Origin: a virus
Direction: 5' to 3' (one strand)
Length of the DNA: 64,000 bases
Virus record (IMG/VR): IMGVR_UViG_3300005856_000023
Coordinates: 62,001-126,000 of that record
Shown: positions 17,784-25,154 of the stretch, one piece after another
Layout of the letters: each line of letters begins with the position of its first letter
Position numbering within the stretch: position 1 is the stretch's first letter
The notes under the pieces: model-generated
Databases searched by the model: none
What the model was told of the DNA's origin: nothing
What the model saw: only the letters and a program-made list of their open reading frames with translations
Position numbers and translations under genes: made by a program

Positions 17784-18394
17784 GATTTCACCTCCTGTAA
17801 TTTTTCTTTTATGAGATTTATTACCTCCTCAGCCAACTCCTTTCTTTCTCTCCTTGGCATCCAATCCCAGTCTGGGTTCCCTTTAAATACAATGTTTAGG
17901 ATTTCATCAGGTTCCAGCCTATCAATGTAATATTTCAACCAGTTTTTCCACAAGTCCAAAACCCACTGATCTGTATCTTTTATCTCCTTCCTTGCAATCA
18001 GTTCTTTCTTAAGAAGGTCTAACCACTCCTCCACACTTAGCCCTGCCCATTTCTCCTCCTTTCCTGCTAACTCTTCAATTCTTTCATAAATTTCCCAAGC
18101 TAACTCCTTCCTTTCCTCAGCCTCTAAATTGTTCCACTCGTCCATTCCACTCAAGAATGTGTCCATAATGGAAGCCAAACTCCACCCCCAACTCCTTTCA
18201 GGAGTAGTATCTAACCAAATCAGTAGTCCTTTTGCCCAGTTTCTTGGCTTTCTAAGATAGTCATAGTAAAGACTGTCCCTTAGAAATTCAATAAATTGAT
18301 TGACCAAAGCTTCCCTATCCATATCACCACCTCCTTTTTGGCTTTGCTGGGATACCCTCCCAGCGGGGGTTTGAACTTGCTCCTTCTTTTCCAT
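17780..18394 (-). CDS. Accessory protein, duplicated (copy 1)
   Basis: 204 residues from the ATG at 18394 (AAAAGGAGGTGAAGCC precedes it). A disordered Gln/Gly/Ser-rich start is followed by a helical, Trp-rich, Glu/Lys-rich domain (FLRDSLYYDYLRKPRNWAKGLLIWLDTTPERSWGWSLASI...). The second copy at 21461 is nearly identical apart from the linker and one short segment. No family recognised. An in-frame upstream ATG at 18421 also exists (MKTLKGGEA). Confidence 0.7.
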   Translation of the reverse strand: MEKKEQVQTPAGRVSQQSQKGGGDMDREALVNQFIEFLRDSLYYDYLRKPRNWAKGLLIWLDTTPERSWGWSLASIMDTFLSGMDEWNNLEAEERKELAWEIYERIEELAGKEEKWAGLSVEEWLDLLKKELIARKEIKDTDQWVLDLWKNWLKYYIDRLEPDEILNIVFKGNPDWDWMPRRERKELAEEVINLIKEKLQEVKS

Positions 18395-18483
18395 GGCTTC
18401 ACCTCCTTTTAAAGTTTTCATAGTTTTAATTATATACTTAGTCTAAAACTCTGTCAAGGACTTTTTTATGATTTCCATCATAA

Positions 18484-19242
18484 TTAAAGATTAAAGATAG
18501 CTTGCAAGTATGCAAGGTAGATGCTGTCTCCTAAACCTGCCCCCACCATGAGGTTAGCCAAAAAGGACAAAAGCCCAGCCTTTGAAACCTTGACTTCCCT
18601 CCATCTTTCATTTTCCAAGTCTATAAAAAGCTCTCCCGGAATTTCCGCCCCCATCCCTATAGTTCCAGCGTAAAGCTGATAAGCGTAGATGTGCGGGGAC
18701 ACGGGCAGGTTCAGCTTTGAAAGTTTTCTCACAATCTCTTCTGCCACCTCTTCCACTTGCCCCTGCAAAACCTTCCTCAACCATGAGTGATACTGAAAAA
18801 TTGCAAGTTCGTTCAAGGGTAAATCGTTTCTAATGATCAGCCAGAACAAAGCTTCTCCACCGCCATATGAAGCATTCCATATCTGATCTGGTTCTCGGAA
18901 ATAACAATGCCCTACTTCATGAATGATTATGTGCTCTGCCGGGTTTTCATCTCTGAATGACACCACCCCCTCTTCTATGAAAGCCACCCCGCCCGTCCTG
19001 CTGGCATAGGCGGGGAGCTTAGCAGTCTCTCTTTCAAACTCTTCTTTTGTAATAGCCTTCATCTCAAAAAGCATCTCAAGGAATGCAAGATGATCTACCG
19101 CTTCAGGATTGCGGTCTGCCACGGCAAACTCCTCTTTCCACGGGATGACTTCTACGCTTTTAGAAAATTCAACGAAGTCTTGAAATTTCCTCTTGATAAG
19201 AGGAAAGCTTGGGCATCTCACGAGGTAGTCGTAAGCTTTCAT
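18484..19242 (-). CDS. Zincin-type metallopeptidase-like accessory protein
   Basis: 252 residues with IIIHEVGHCYF (about residues 106-116), the HExxH zinc site of gluzincin/metzincin peptidases, followed by EALFWLIIRND as a candidate third-ligand helix. The C-terminus (LANLMVGAGLGDSIYLAYLQAIF) is hydrophobic. Ribosome site AAGGAGGGGACAAG. GC-rich accessory type. A broken copy of its last 26 codons lies at 22174. Role unknown: host-protein cleavage or toxin-like activity are possibilities. Confidence 0.6.
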   Translation of the reverse strand: MKAYDYLVRCPSFPLIKRKFQDFVEFSKSVEVIPWKEEFAVADRNPEAVDHLAFLEMLFEMKAITKEEFERETAKLPAYASRTGGVAFIEEGVVSFRDENPAEHIIIHEVGHCYFREPDQIWNASYGGGEALFWLIIRNDLPLNELAIFQYHSWLRKVLQGQVEEVAEEIVRKLSKLNLPVSPHIYAYQLYAGTIGMGAEIPGELFIDLENERWREVKVSKAGLLSFLANLMVGAGLGDSIYLAYLQAIFNL

Positions 19243-19254
19243 CTTGTCCCCTCC

Positions 19255-19776
19255 TTATTCAAGTTCTTTCAAAAGTTCTTCATCTTCAACGGGCAATTCT
19301 TCTACTCTACCGTCTATATGAAGTATAGTTATGCCTCTTGGCGGTGCTCCATATAGCCTCCCCGTTCTGCTCCATTTAATTTTTATTGCTTCGCTTGATG
19401 TTTCTACCAACACGCCCTCACTCACTCCCAAAGATCCTCTTGGTGACGAATATTCCCAAAACTTATACACTTTACAGTCTTCACAATCATACACTTCTAA
19501 GCTACTATCTCCCCTATAACCACACCCTTTGATGTAATAAAAAACATTTTTATTCGTGTCGGGTTTGAGTATAAGGGTTCTATCGCTCTTTCCCTGTTCT
19601 ATTCTTGCACCTTTGGCTGGAAAGATGAACCTTCTCGCTTCAATAAGTTCTTCGCTCAGAAGCTTTCTATTGATCCATAGCAGATAAGTAGGTCTGCCGT
19701 GAGTTTCTGCACCGATTTCCACATAATAAAACACCTTACCGTCCGCTTCCTTCTCATAAAGATATAGCTTTACCAT
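19255..19776 (-). CDS. Accessory hypothetical protein
   Basis: 173 residues, beta-rich (MVKLYLYEKEADGKVFYYVEIGAETHG...), with CGYRGDSSLEVYDCEDCKVY containing three close Cys that could bind metal. Acidic C-terminus. Ribosome site AAAGGAGGTGATGCA. 12 bp before the metallopeptidase gene, so probably co-transcribed with it. Not recognised. Confidence 0.6.
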   Translation of the reverse strand: MVKLYLYEKEADGKVFYYVEIGAETHGRPTYLLWINRKLLSEELIEARRFIFPAKGARIEQGKSDRTLILKPDTNKNVFYYIKGCGYRGDSSLEVYDCEDCKVYKFWEYSSPRGSLGVSEGVLVETSSEAIKIKWSRTGRLYGAPPRGITILHIDGRVEELPVEDEELLKELE

Positions 19777-19837
19777 TGCATCACCTCCTTTCCCTTGTTT
19801 TAATCATCTACTAAGTTATATATAACCCCCCCTTCCC

Positions 19838-20350
19838 TCATTTCCTGACACTCTCCCTAAGGCTATACGTGTAGAATAGAGAATTTAGTATTATGTCTTC
19901 GTATCTTTTCCAGACGAGCTTTAGAAAGTCCCTTATGGGTTTTATGGCGGACCAGGTGGGAGAGGTCTCTACGTCCTTTAAAACCTTTTCTATTGTGTCT
20001 GGACGGACTTTGTAGACGGGGACTCCCTCTTCTTCCAGAATTTCCTTTCTGATATAGACCACAAAGGGCAAGGGTGCATAGAGTTTGGGAAAGCCCACCA
20101 CATACTCGGGAAGATGAATTTTGATGGAACAGGTGGTGAGGCTGACCCACACAGTCAAGGGCACCGCATGGACAAGGCCATCCTCTTCCACATGGAACAC
20201 AAGGACATATTCATTGGGCATCCAGAAGAGGTTTCTGAGCTGGCCTATCTCAACGGGTTGTCTTTTATCTTCCTTGACCCTTAACCTTTCCTCTCCTAAG
20301 CTCTCCTTGTACAGTTTCAGAAACATTCTCAGTTCTTCCTTGTCTAACAT
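19838..20350 (-). CDS. Accessory protein, paralogue of 16890-17390
   Basis: 170 residues (MLDKEELRMFLKLYKESLG...). Same conserved core as the 16890 gene (LFWMPNEYVLVFHVEEDGLVHAVPL; SPTWSAIKPIRDFLKLVWKRYEDI). Ribosome site AAAAGGAGGTGAAGCC. The two paralogues are diverged in DNA, unlike the near-identical duplication around them, so this is an older family expansion. Confidence 0.7.
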   Translation of the reverse strand: MLDKEELRMFLKLYKESLGEERLRVKEDKRQPVEIGQLRNLFWMPNEYVLVFHVEEDGLVHAVPLTVWVSLTTCSIKIHLPEYVVGFPKLYAPLPFVVYIRKEILEEEGVPVYKVRPDTIEKVLKDVETSPTWSAIKPIRDFLKLVWKRYEDIILNSLFYTYSLRESVRK

Positions 20351-20390
20351 GGCTTCACCTCCTTTTAAGTTTTTTTGCTAGGCTTAAATA

Positions 20391-20412
20391 ACCCACCCCA
20401 CTGCGGCGGTGG
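20391..20412 (-). terminator. Hairpin after the 20420 gene
   Basis: Minus strand CCCAC-CGCCGCA-GTGGG just past the stop of the 20420 gene, followed by a weak T-rich stretch. GC-rich against its surroundings; a probable but not strong terminator. Confidence 0.45.
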
Positions 20413-20419
20413 GATAAAA

Positions 20420-21073
20420 TTAAGGGTAATAGACATACATGTCATAGCCTTCCTCAAAACCTTCTTTCTCTAAATTCACCTTTAAATCCTCCAATAGTCC
20501 TTTTCTCTCCTGTGGTTTCAGCGTTGCAAGTTTCTCAAAGAGGTCGCCAAACTCCTTCAACCACTTCTGATAATATCTTTCTATGTATGCCCTGAAAGCC
20601 CTTTCTCCGCTCTCTAAAACATCTTCATCCTTTAGAAGCATTCTTATCACCCAAACCAACTTGTGCCATTTCTCCGCCTTTTCTTTTTCCTCCTGAGTCC
20701 AGTTCTCCTCTACCGCTACACCCGACAGTCTTCTGTCTCTCACATCTTTAAAGAGGGATAAGACCGATTCCTTGTTCCAAATCTGGATAACCTCATTGTT
20801 CCATTCGGGTTCCACATAAACCAAGTTCCCTCCTATTTCAACTCCAATATAATCCAATCTTTCTAATGCATAAGGATTATCTGGACTTACCCTTTTTACT
20901 AACCAAACATTCCTAGCATCATCAAGTGGACAAAGCCACCAACGGATTGGCCAATACCAGTCCAAGTTTTGAATGGTAAATTTCCAGGGTACAGAAGGAA
21001 CTTGTGGCTTCTCATCATACAAACGGACAAGCATAACATCTACTTCAAATTGGATTTGTTGCAACTCTTTCAT
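20420..21073 (-). CDS. Accessory hypothetical protein (MKELQ family)
   Basis: 217 residues, Trp-rich N-terminal half (WYWPIRWWLCPLDDARNVWLVKRV), then a helical Lys/Glu-rich half ending EKEGFEEGYDMYVYYP. Ribosome site AAAGGAGGTGTAAC from cassette A copy 3. A stray fragment similar to its last 25 residues lies at 23368. Family unknown. Confidence 0.65.
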   Translation of the reverse strand: MKELQQIQFEVDVMLVRLYDEKPQVPSVPWKFTIQNLDWYWPIRWWLCPLDDARNVWLVKRVSPDNPYALERLDYIGVEIGGNLVYVEPEWNNEVIQIWNKESVLSLFKDVRDRRLSGVAVEENWTQEEKEKAEKWHKLVWVIRMLLKDEDVLESGERAFRAYIERYYQKWLKEFGDLFEKLATLKPQERKGLLEDLKVNLEKEGFEEGYDMYVYYP

Positions 21074-21190
21074 GTTACACCTCCTTTAAAAGTTTTTCTT
21101 GTATACAAATTTAGACAGTTTTTTTAACACATTCTTAAAGTGGATTATAAGTAAAAATTTCATGAACTACAACATATAATAAACTACATT
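21071..21190. repeat. Cassette A, copy 3
   Basis: Box CTAAATTTGTATAC at 21101-21114 (minus strand), leader and AAAGGAGGTGTAAC driving the 20420 gene. The right end holds the same broken start of the 4151 gene as copy 2. Confidence 0.8.
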
Positions 21191-21391
21191 TTACCAAAGA
21201 TTTAAAGGTTCAACAACTAAAATGTAATAGTCATAGCGAAAGAAAAAGAAAAATCTATCCTTTCTGTTGCAAGGTATTACATATTTGCAATCTACATAAT
21301 CTATCAAGTAAAGTAAAGCGTTCTTCTCATCATTAGGTTTAGTCAATCTTCTCAAAAATACGTCTCCACCAAATCTCCCTGTCATCAACAT
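21191..21391 (-). pseudogene. 3' part of a frameshifted accessory gene (copy 2)
   Basis: Same 66-codon open frame as at 17510, with no difference in protein sequence. The frame break is in the same place, so it predates the duplication or is tolerated or used. Confidence 0.5.
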
Positions 21392-21464
21392 GTTCTACCA
21401 CGACCTTGCCTCCTTGCTTGTTTTCAATTTGCTGGGCTTCGCCCCTGGTTTGTAACTCTTTCAT
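21339..21464 (-). CDS. Short MKELQ ORF (copy 2)
   Basis: 41 codons, same sequence and same overlap with the preceding stop as the 17658 copy; ribosome site ACAGGAGGTGAAATC. Confidence 0.5.
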   Translation of the reverse strand: MKELQTRGEAQQIENKQGGKVVVEHVDDREIWWRRIFEKID

Positions 21465-22081
21465 GATTTCACCTCCTGTAATTTTTCTTTTATGAGATTT
21501 ATTACCTCCTCAGCCAACTCCTTTCTTTCTCTCCTTGGCATCCAATCCCAGTCTGGGTTCCCTTTAAATACAATGTTTAGGATTTCATCAGGTTCCAGCC
21601 TATCAATGTAATATTTCAACCAGTTTTTCCATAGGTCCCTAACCCACTCTTCCGAATCTCTTATCTCCTTCCTTGCAATCAGTTCCTTCTTCAGAAGGTC
21701 TACCCACTCCTCCACACTTAGCCCTGCCCATTTCTCCTCCTTTCCTGCTAACTCTTCAATTCTTTCATAAATTTCCCAAGCTAACTCCTTCCTTTCCTCA
21801 GCCTCTAAATTGTTCCACTCGTCCATTCCACTCAAGAATGTGTCCATAATGGAAGCCAAACTCCACCCCCAACTCCTTTCAGGAGTAGTATCTAACCAAA
21901 TCAGTAGTCCTTTTGCCCAGTTTCTTGGCTTTCTAAGATAGTCATAGTAAAGACTGTCCCTTAGAAACTCAATAAATTGATTGAGTAGGGCTTCCCTATC
22001 CATATCAACATCTCCTTCATCGGTTTGGCTTTGCTGGGATACACTCCCAGCGGGGGTTTGAACTTGCTCCTTCCTTTCCAT
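21461..22081 (-). CDS. Accessory protein, duplicated (copy 2)
   Basis: 206 residues from the ATG at 22081. Differs from copy 1 mainly in the N-terminal linker and around residues 155-165 (RDSEEWVRDLW against KDTDQWVLDLW). Ribosome site AGAGGAGGTAAAGTC. An upstream in-frame ATG at 22108 sits exactly 14 nt after a CTAAAATT box, so a second, leaderless start with nine extra residues is possible. Confidence 0.7.
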   Translation of the reverse strand: MERKEQVQTPAGSVSQQSQTDEGDVDMDREALLNQFIEFLRDSLYYDYLRKPRNWAKGLLIWLDTTPERSWGWSLASIMDTFLSGMDEWNNLEAEERKELAWEIYERIEELAGKEEKWAGLSVEEWVDLLKKELIARKEIRDSEEWVRDLWKNWLKYYIDRLEPDEILNIVFKGNPDWDWMPRRERKELAEEVINLIKEKLQEVKS

Positions 22082-22108
22082 GACTTTACCTCCTCTTAAG
22101 GTTTTCAT

Positions 22109-22122
22109 AATTTTAATTTTAG
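22109..22122 (-). promoter_or_regulatory. CTAAAATT box of cassette B
   Basis: CTAAAATTAAAATT ends at an ATG at 22108, which is followed nine codons later by AGAGGAGGT and the main ATG at 22081. The same arrangement occurs at 23757. Confidence 0.55.
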
Positions 22123-22173
22123 ACAAGTTTAGACGTAGTCAAGGTTTTTTTATGATTTTTATCATGTTTCCTT

Positions 22174-22258
22174 TCATGGTAGAAAAATAGCCTGCAAGTA
22201 TGCAGAATATATGCCGTCTCCCAAGCCCGCCCCAACTATGAGATTAGCAAAGAAGGAA
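22174..22258 (-). pseudogene. 3' remnant of the metallopeptidase gene
   Basis: Encodes SFFANLIVGAGLGDGIYSAY then LQAIFLP and stop, clearly related to the end of the 18484 gene. The rest is missing. Sequence upstream switches abruptly to an unrelated fragment. Confidence 0.75.
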
Positions 22259-22563
22259 CATACTATGCGGGCAAGCAACTTCTGAAAGAGATTGAAGATG
22301 CACTGCGAGAAGGGAAAACGGAACTTGTGAATAAAGCGGTCAAATGGTGGGTCTACGATAAGCAGCTATACAGGCTAAAAACGATTGCATGGACGGAGAC
22401 TGCACATGCTTATATGAAAGCAACGGTGGAACTCATAAAGGATGAAGAAGAGATAGTGGGCTATCAGTGGAGGCTGTCAAAAAGCCATCCGAGGGCAGAT
22501 ATCTGCGATGTTTATGCAAACGTGGATTATGGGCTTGGTAGAGGCGTGCATCCAAAAAAAACA
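22255..22563 (+). pseudogene. Fragment of a Mu gpF-like head morphogenesis gene
   Basis: About 100 open codons with no start or stop of its own. It reads TYYAGKQLLKEIEDALREGK, then LKTIAWTETAHAYMKATVEL, then WRLSKSHPRADICDVYANVD. TETAHAY and 'W.LS.SHPR.DICD' are characteristic of the minor head protein family of Mu gpF / SPP1 gp7. It is on the opposite strand to the island genes and bounded by the metallopeptidase remnant and the end of the 22583 gene. Probably a recombination scar from a different phage or prophage. Confidence 0.65.
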
Positions 22564-22582
22564 GTAACCCTTTCCTTCTTCT

Positions 22583-23347
22583 TCATACTAACTCTTCAGC
22601 TGATCTTTCAATACATGATTTATCATACTTTAGACGGCTTCTTATGGTATCGCTCGCTGAAATTAGACATACTTCCCTGCTCCACCATGCTTCTTCTACG
22701 CAATTCTTCAATTTCTTGTGAAGGTAGATATACCCCCACCGCTCAGGTTCATCCTCATCTATCTCCACCTTTTCTATATATTTCTTTAAAAGCAACGGGC
22801 TTATTTCATACAGCATATTCAAAAACTCTTCTATTCTACCGCTTGAGCTTTCTATTAACTTGCTATTAATATTCTTGTTCCTGTAATCAAACCAGAAAGG
22901 ATTATAAAATGTAGTATGAGGATGGAACATTCTCGGTTCTCTTTTTACCATTAAACTTTTCCATCCATCTTGTCCATCTTGATTCTTGTGTTCTGGATGC
23001 AGTAGTTTTATGAAATCTTCTAAATTCATCGCTTCATCTAGCTCTACACTTCTTAGCCTTATGTGATAATCATCAGGGAAAATATAAGAGGCAAGAGTGA
23101 TGAAATCTTCTATACGCAGATGTCCAACGCCTTTCCAGTTGCTTTTTGTGAAATTTAGACTTAGCAACCAATCCAACAAATATTCGCGATTTAATTTCCA
23201 TTTGTAAGGGTTCTTGCGCAGACTATTCCTCATAAATGTTATTTCAACATGTTTTTCTGTTAAATTAAGCTCATAATCTGGGTATTTATATTCACAGTTT
23301 GGGTCTCCACATCTGTGTGTTAGCAAAGATATGTTTACTTTTTTCAT
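22583..23347 (-). CDS. Accessory hypothetical protein
   Basis: 254 residues from the ATG at 23347, eight bases after AAGGAGG (a GTG at 23356 overlaps the ribosome site). It opens with an HRCGDPNCEY pair of Cys (about residues 11-16) that may bind metal. Charged, Tyr/Trp-containing, no membrane segment. The N-terminal half is beta-like and the rest helical. Family unknown. Confidence 0.65.
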   Translation of the reverse strand: MKKVNISLLTHRCGDPNCEYKYPDYELNLTEKHVEITFMRNSLRKNPYKWKLNREYLLDWLLSLNFTKSNWKGVGHLRIEDFITLASYIFPDDYHIRLRSVELDEAMNLEDFIKLLHPEHKNQDGQDGWKSLMVKREPRMFHPHTTFYNPFWFDYRNKNINSKLIESSSGRIEEFLNMLYEISPLLLKKYIEKVEIDEDEPERWGYIYLHKKLKNCVEEAWWSREVCLISASDTIRSRLKYDKSCIERSAEELV

Positions 23348-23367
23348 CTCTGACACCTCCTTGTCTG

Positions 23368-23445
23368 TTAAGCTTCTTGGTAGTGAATGCTATAGCCCTC
23401 CTCTTCATAGCCTTTCAGAAAGCCCTCCATTTCCTCTCTTTTCAG
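23368..23445 (-). pseudogene. C-terminal remnant similar to the 20420 product
   Basis: Encodes LKREEMEGFLKGYEEEGYSI then HYQEA and stop, resembling the EKEGFEEGYDMYVYY end of the 20420 gene. No start is available. It overlaps the last bases of the 23442 ORF in another frame, suggesting that gene was fused or frameshifted. Confidence 0.45.
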
Positions 23446-23729
23446 CAGATGGCATGGGTAATCTCATAAACCCTAATCCTTGAGTGATAATTCCCACCAT
23501 CATTATGCATAATCCGGTCGTATTTCCAACAATCACACGGTTCTTCTACTATCACACACTCCTCTAATACTTGTAGGTTGTCTATCAACTCCGCCAAGCC
23601 CTCATCACCATTTATCCCATACACCTCATCATACCCAAAGCTTTCCACAACCACATTGCCAAGCACTCCGCGGTCGCAATACTCTCTCATGTCCCTTTCG
23701 TATTTGCACATGGTTTGCAACTCTTTCAT
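23442..23729 (-). CDS. Accessory hypothetical protein (MKELQ start)
   Basis: 95 residues from the ATG at 23729 (AGAGGAGGTGAAGTC). Acidic, six Cys (CKYERDMREYCDRG; EEPCDCWKYD). The first five residues match the 21073 and 17783 genes, as expected if different coding parts were joined to one leader. An upstream in-frame ATG at 23756 follows a CTAAAATT box by 14 nt. Confidence 0.55.
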   Translation of the reverse strand: MKELQTMCKYERDMREYCDRGVLGNVVVESFGYDEVYGINGDEGLAELIDNLQVLEECVIVEEPCDCWKYDRIMHNDGGNYHSRIRVYEITHAIC

Positions 23730-23756
23730 GACTTCACCTCCTCTTAAGGTTTTCAT

Positions 23757-23770
23757 AATTTTAATTTTAG
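23757..23770 (-). promoter_or_regulatory. CTAAAATT box of cassette B
   Basis: CTAAAATTAAAATT, with a second CTAAAACTT just upstream. Leader as at 22109. Confidence 0.55.
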
Positions 23771-23813
23771 ACAAGTTTTAGACTTATCATGTGTAGTATG
23801 CTTAAAGTATATT

Positions 23814-24371
23814 TTACTCAACCTGTATAGCATAAAGATCTTTTAAGTTGCGATACATGCCCATGTAATCCAAGCCATATCCGATAATCCAGATGTTTTC
23901 ATTGTCTATGGTGAACAGACTGAAATCTGGCTTGTAGACATTATCTTTAGTTACGTTTGCCAGCAATGTAGCTGTTATTATTTGTTTAGCTCCTTTATTT
24001 TGTAAATGTTCTGTTACAAAATACAATGTTTTGCCCGTTGCCACTATATCATCAAGCAATAATACAACTTGATCTTTTATATTGTGATTTATGTCTTTAA
24101 TGAATTTAATGTTTCCGGATGTGAATGAGTTTCCATAACTGCTTACTTGGATGAAATCCAAAACAACAGGTATTTTGCTGAAAGCAGATGCTACATCTAT
24201 TGTGAAATAAATTGCTCCAGTTAGTATACCGATAATGAATAGTTTATTGATATTGTTTGTAATTAATTCTCTTTCTAAGTCGTTTACAAATTCGTTAATA
24301 CTTGATGTTATTTGTTTGTTATCAATAAACAAATGAGCTAATTTACCATCAGGTAAATGTATATATGACAT
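23814..24371 (-). CDS. Hypoxanthine/guanine phosphoribosyltransferase
   Basis: 185 residues, type I PRTase that joins a purine base to PRPP. VVLLLDDIVATGKTL is the PRPP-binding loop (usual LIVDDIIDTGxT), QVSSYGNS the flexible loop, and FIIGILTGAIYFTIDVA the first loop (usual GVLKGGxxF). DYMGMYRNL matches the C-terminal hood (usual D.....YRNLP). ATG at 24371, from AGGAGGTGGACT. The ribosome site lies in a helicase-like remnant that continues in frame upstream. It is two genes after queC and could recycle guanine freed by DpdA. Confidence 0.8.
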   Translation of the reverse strand: MSYIHLPDGKLAHLFIDNKQITSSINEFVNDLERELITNNINKLFIIGILTGAIYFTIDVASAFSKIPVVLDFIQVSSYGNSFTSGNIKFIKDINHNIKDQVVLLLDDIVATGKTLYFVTEHLQNKGAKQIITATLLANVTKDNVYKPDFSLFTIDNENIWIIGYGLDYMGMYRNLKDLYAIQVE

Positions 24372-24521
24372 AGTCCACCTCCTAATGCGTTTTGTAGCAA
24401 TAACAATTTGTATATAACCTTCTCTAGCCAATCTCTCTATAAATCTTCTTTCTGTGAATGTTAATTTGGAGTGATATCTTGCAATACCGCAACGTACTTC
24501 AGGGAATTTGTACTTAGATTT
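24372..24521 (-). pseudogene. SF2 helicase-like remnant
   Basis: 50 open codons between the amidotransferase stop and the PRTase start, with no ATG of their own. It reads FPEVRCGIARYHSKLTFTER, then RFIERLAREGYIQIVIATKR. This resembles SF2 helicase motifs IV-V (H..L...R..IE..FR.G.I.VLVAT). It continues in frame into the PRTase, and its IRRW codons create the ribosome site AGGAGGTGG. Confidence 0.4.
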
Positions 24522-24530
24522 CTAGCAAAT

Positions 24531-25154
24531 CTACTTGTAAACTAAAATCTCTTTGAGATCAATAACTTTAACACTATATGGTTGCATACTACAGAATCTA
24601 TCATCAGGTTTATATGCAACATATATATACATATCATCAATAATGGTGTAATATAGAGGCATAAATGTATTTGCAATAACTAGCTTATCATTTTCTACGT
24701 CATAAACTATTTCTACACTTGATCTTGGATATTTTTTTACTGATTGCATAAACCATTTGTTAATGTTCTCATAATCAATAGTCTCATATATATCAAGCAA
24801 AGCCTGACTATCAATCTTAATGTTTTTGTTTATTTGTTCTGCATTTGGTATTATTCCATGATGTGCTACATAAAATCTATTGTTTGTGTAAATATTCGGT
24901 CCATTGTATGTATTTGTTTCTGTTTCTGGTATTGCTCTACTATGTAGTAATAACAACTTAGTTGGCATATATAAATCAACTAGTGTTTTGAATGTATCAT
25001 AATCTTTGTTATGTATTAAGCGAACATTAAAATCATCATCAACAATCAATGCACTGTAATTATCTCTACCTTTTGTTGGCAATATATCAAGCATATAATC
25101 AACTAAATCAGGCTCCAAATAATTCTTGCTGTAGGATAAAACTATGTTACACAT
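24531..25154 (-). CDS. Class II glutamine amidotransferase, stand-alone (Gat of Gat-QueC type)
   Basis: 207 residues. MCN gives the N-terminal Cys nucleophile after Met removal. LLLLHSRAIPETE and VAHHGIIPN match the substrate-binding Arg and the N-G loop of Ntn-type glutaminase domains (usual H.R..T and HNG.I.N). Its start overlaps the queC stop by 8 bp, with a weak AGGAG, so translation is coupled. In archaea and some phages this domain is fused to QueC and supplies ammonia to turn the preQ0 nitrile into the amidine of archaeosine. The same step on DNA is inferred here. Confidence 0.7.
   Translation of the reverse strand: MCNIVLSYSKNYLEPDLVDYMLDILPTKGRDNYSALIVDDDFNVRLIHNKDYDTFKTLVDLYMPTKLLLLHSRAIPETETNTYNGPNIYTNNRFYVAHHGIIPNAEQINKNIKIDSQALLDIYETIDYENINKWFMQSVKKYPRSSVEIVYDVENDKLVIANTFMPLYYTIIDDMYIYVAYKPDDRFCSMQPYSVKVIDLKEILVYK

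Larger units (their letters stand above)
17398..18560. repeat. Segmental duplication, copy 1
   Basis: About 1.15 kb covering cassette A copy 2, the split gene, the 17780 gene and the 3' end of the metallopeptidase gene. It corresponds to 21074-22258. Long stretches match base for base, with divergence mainly in the linker and promoter regions. Confidence 0.8.
21074..22258. repeat. Segmental duplication, copy 2 (truncated)
   Basis: Counterpart of 17398-18560. It stops inside the metallopeptidase 3' end, where unrelated plus-strand phage-head sequence begins. Confidence 0.8.

Noticed and set aside
22564-22869. Continuation of the plus-strand frame after the gpF-like fragment
   Set aside because: After about 22563 it is antisense to the 22583 gene and loses all similarity to head proteins.
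23814-24431. Start of the PRTase at 24431
   Set aside because: That start adds 20 residues of helicase-like sequence; the ATG at 24371 follows a strong AGGAGGTGG site and gives the usual family length.
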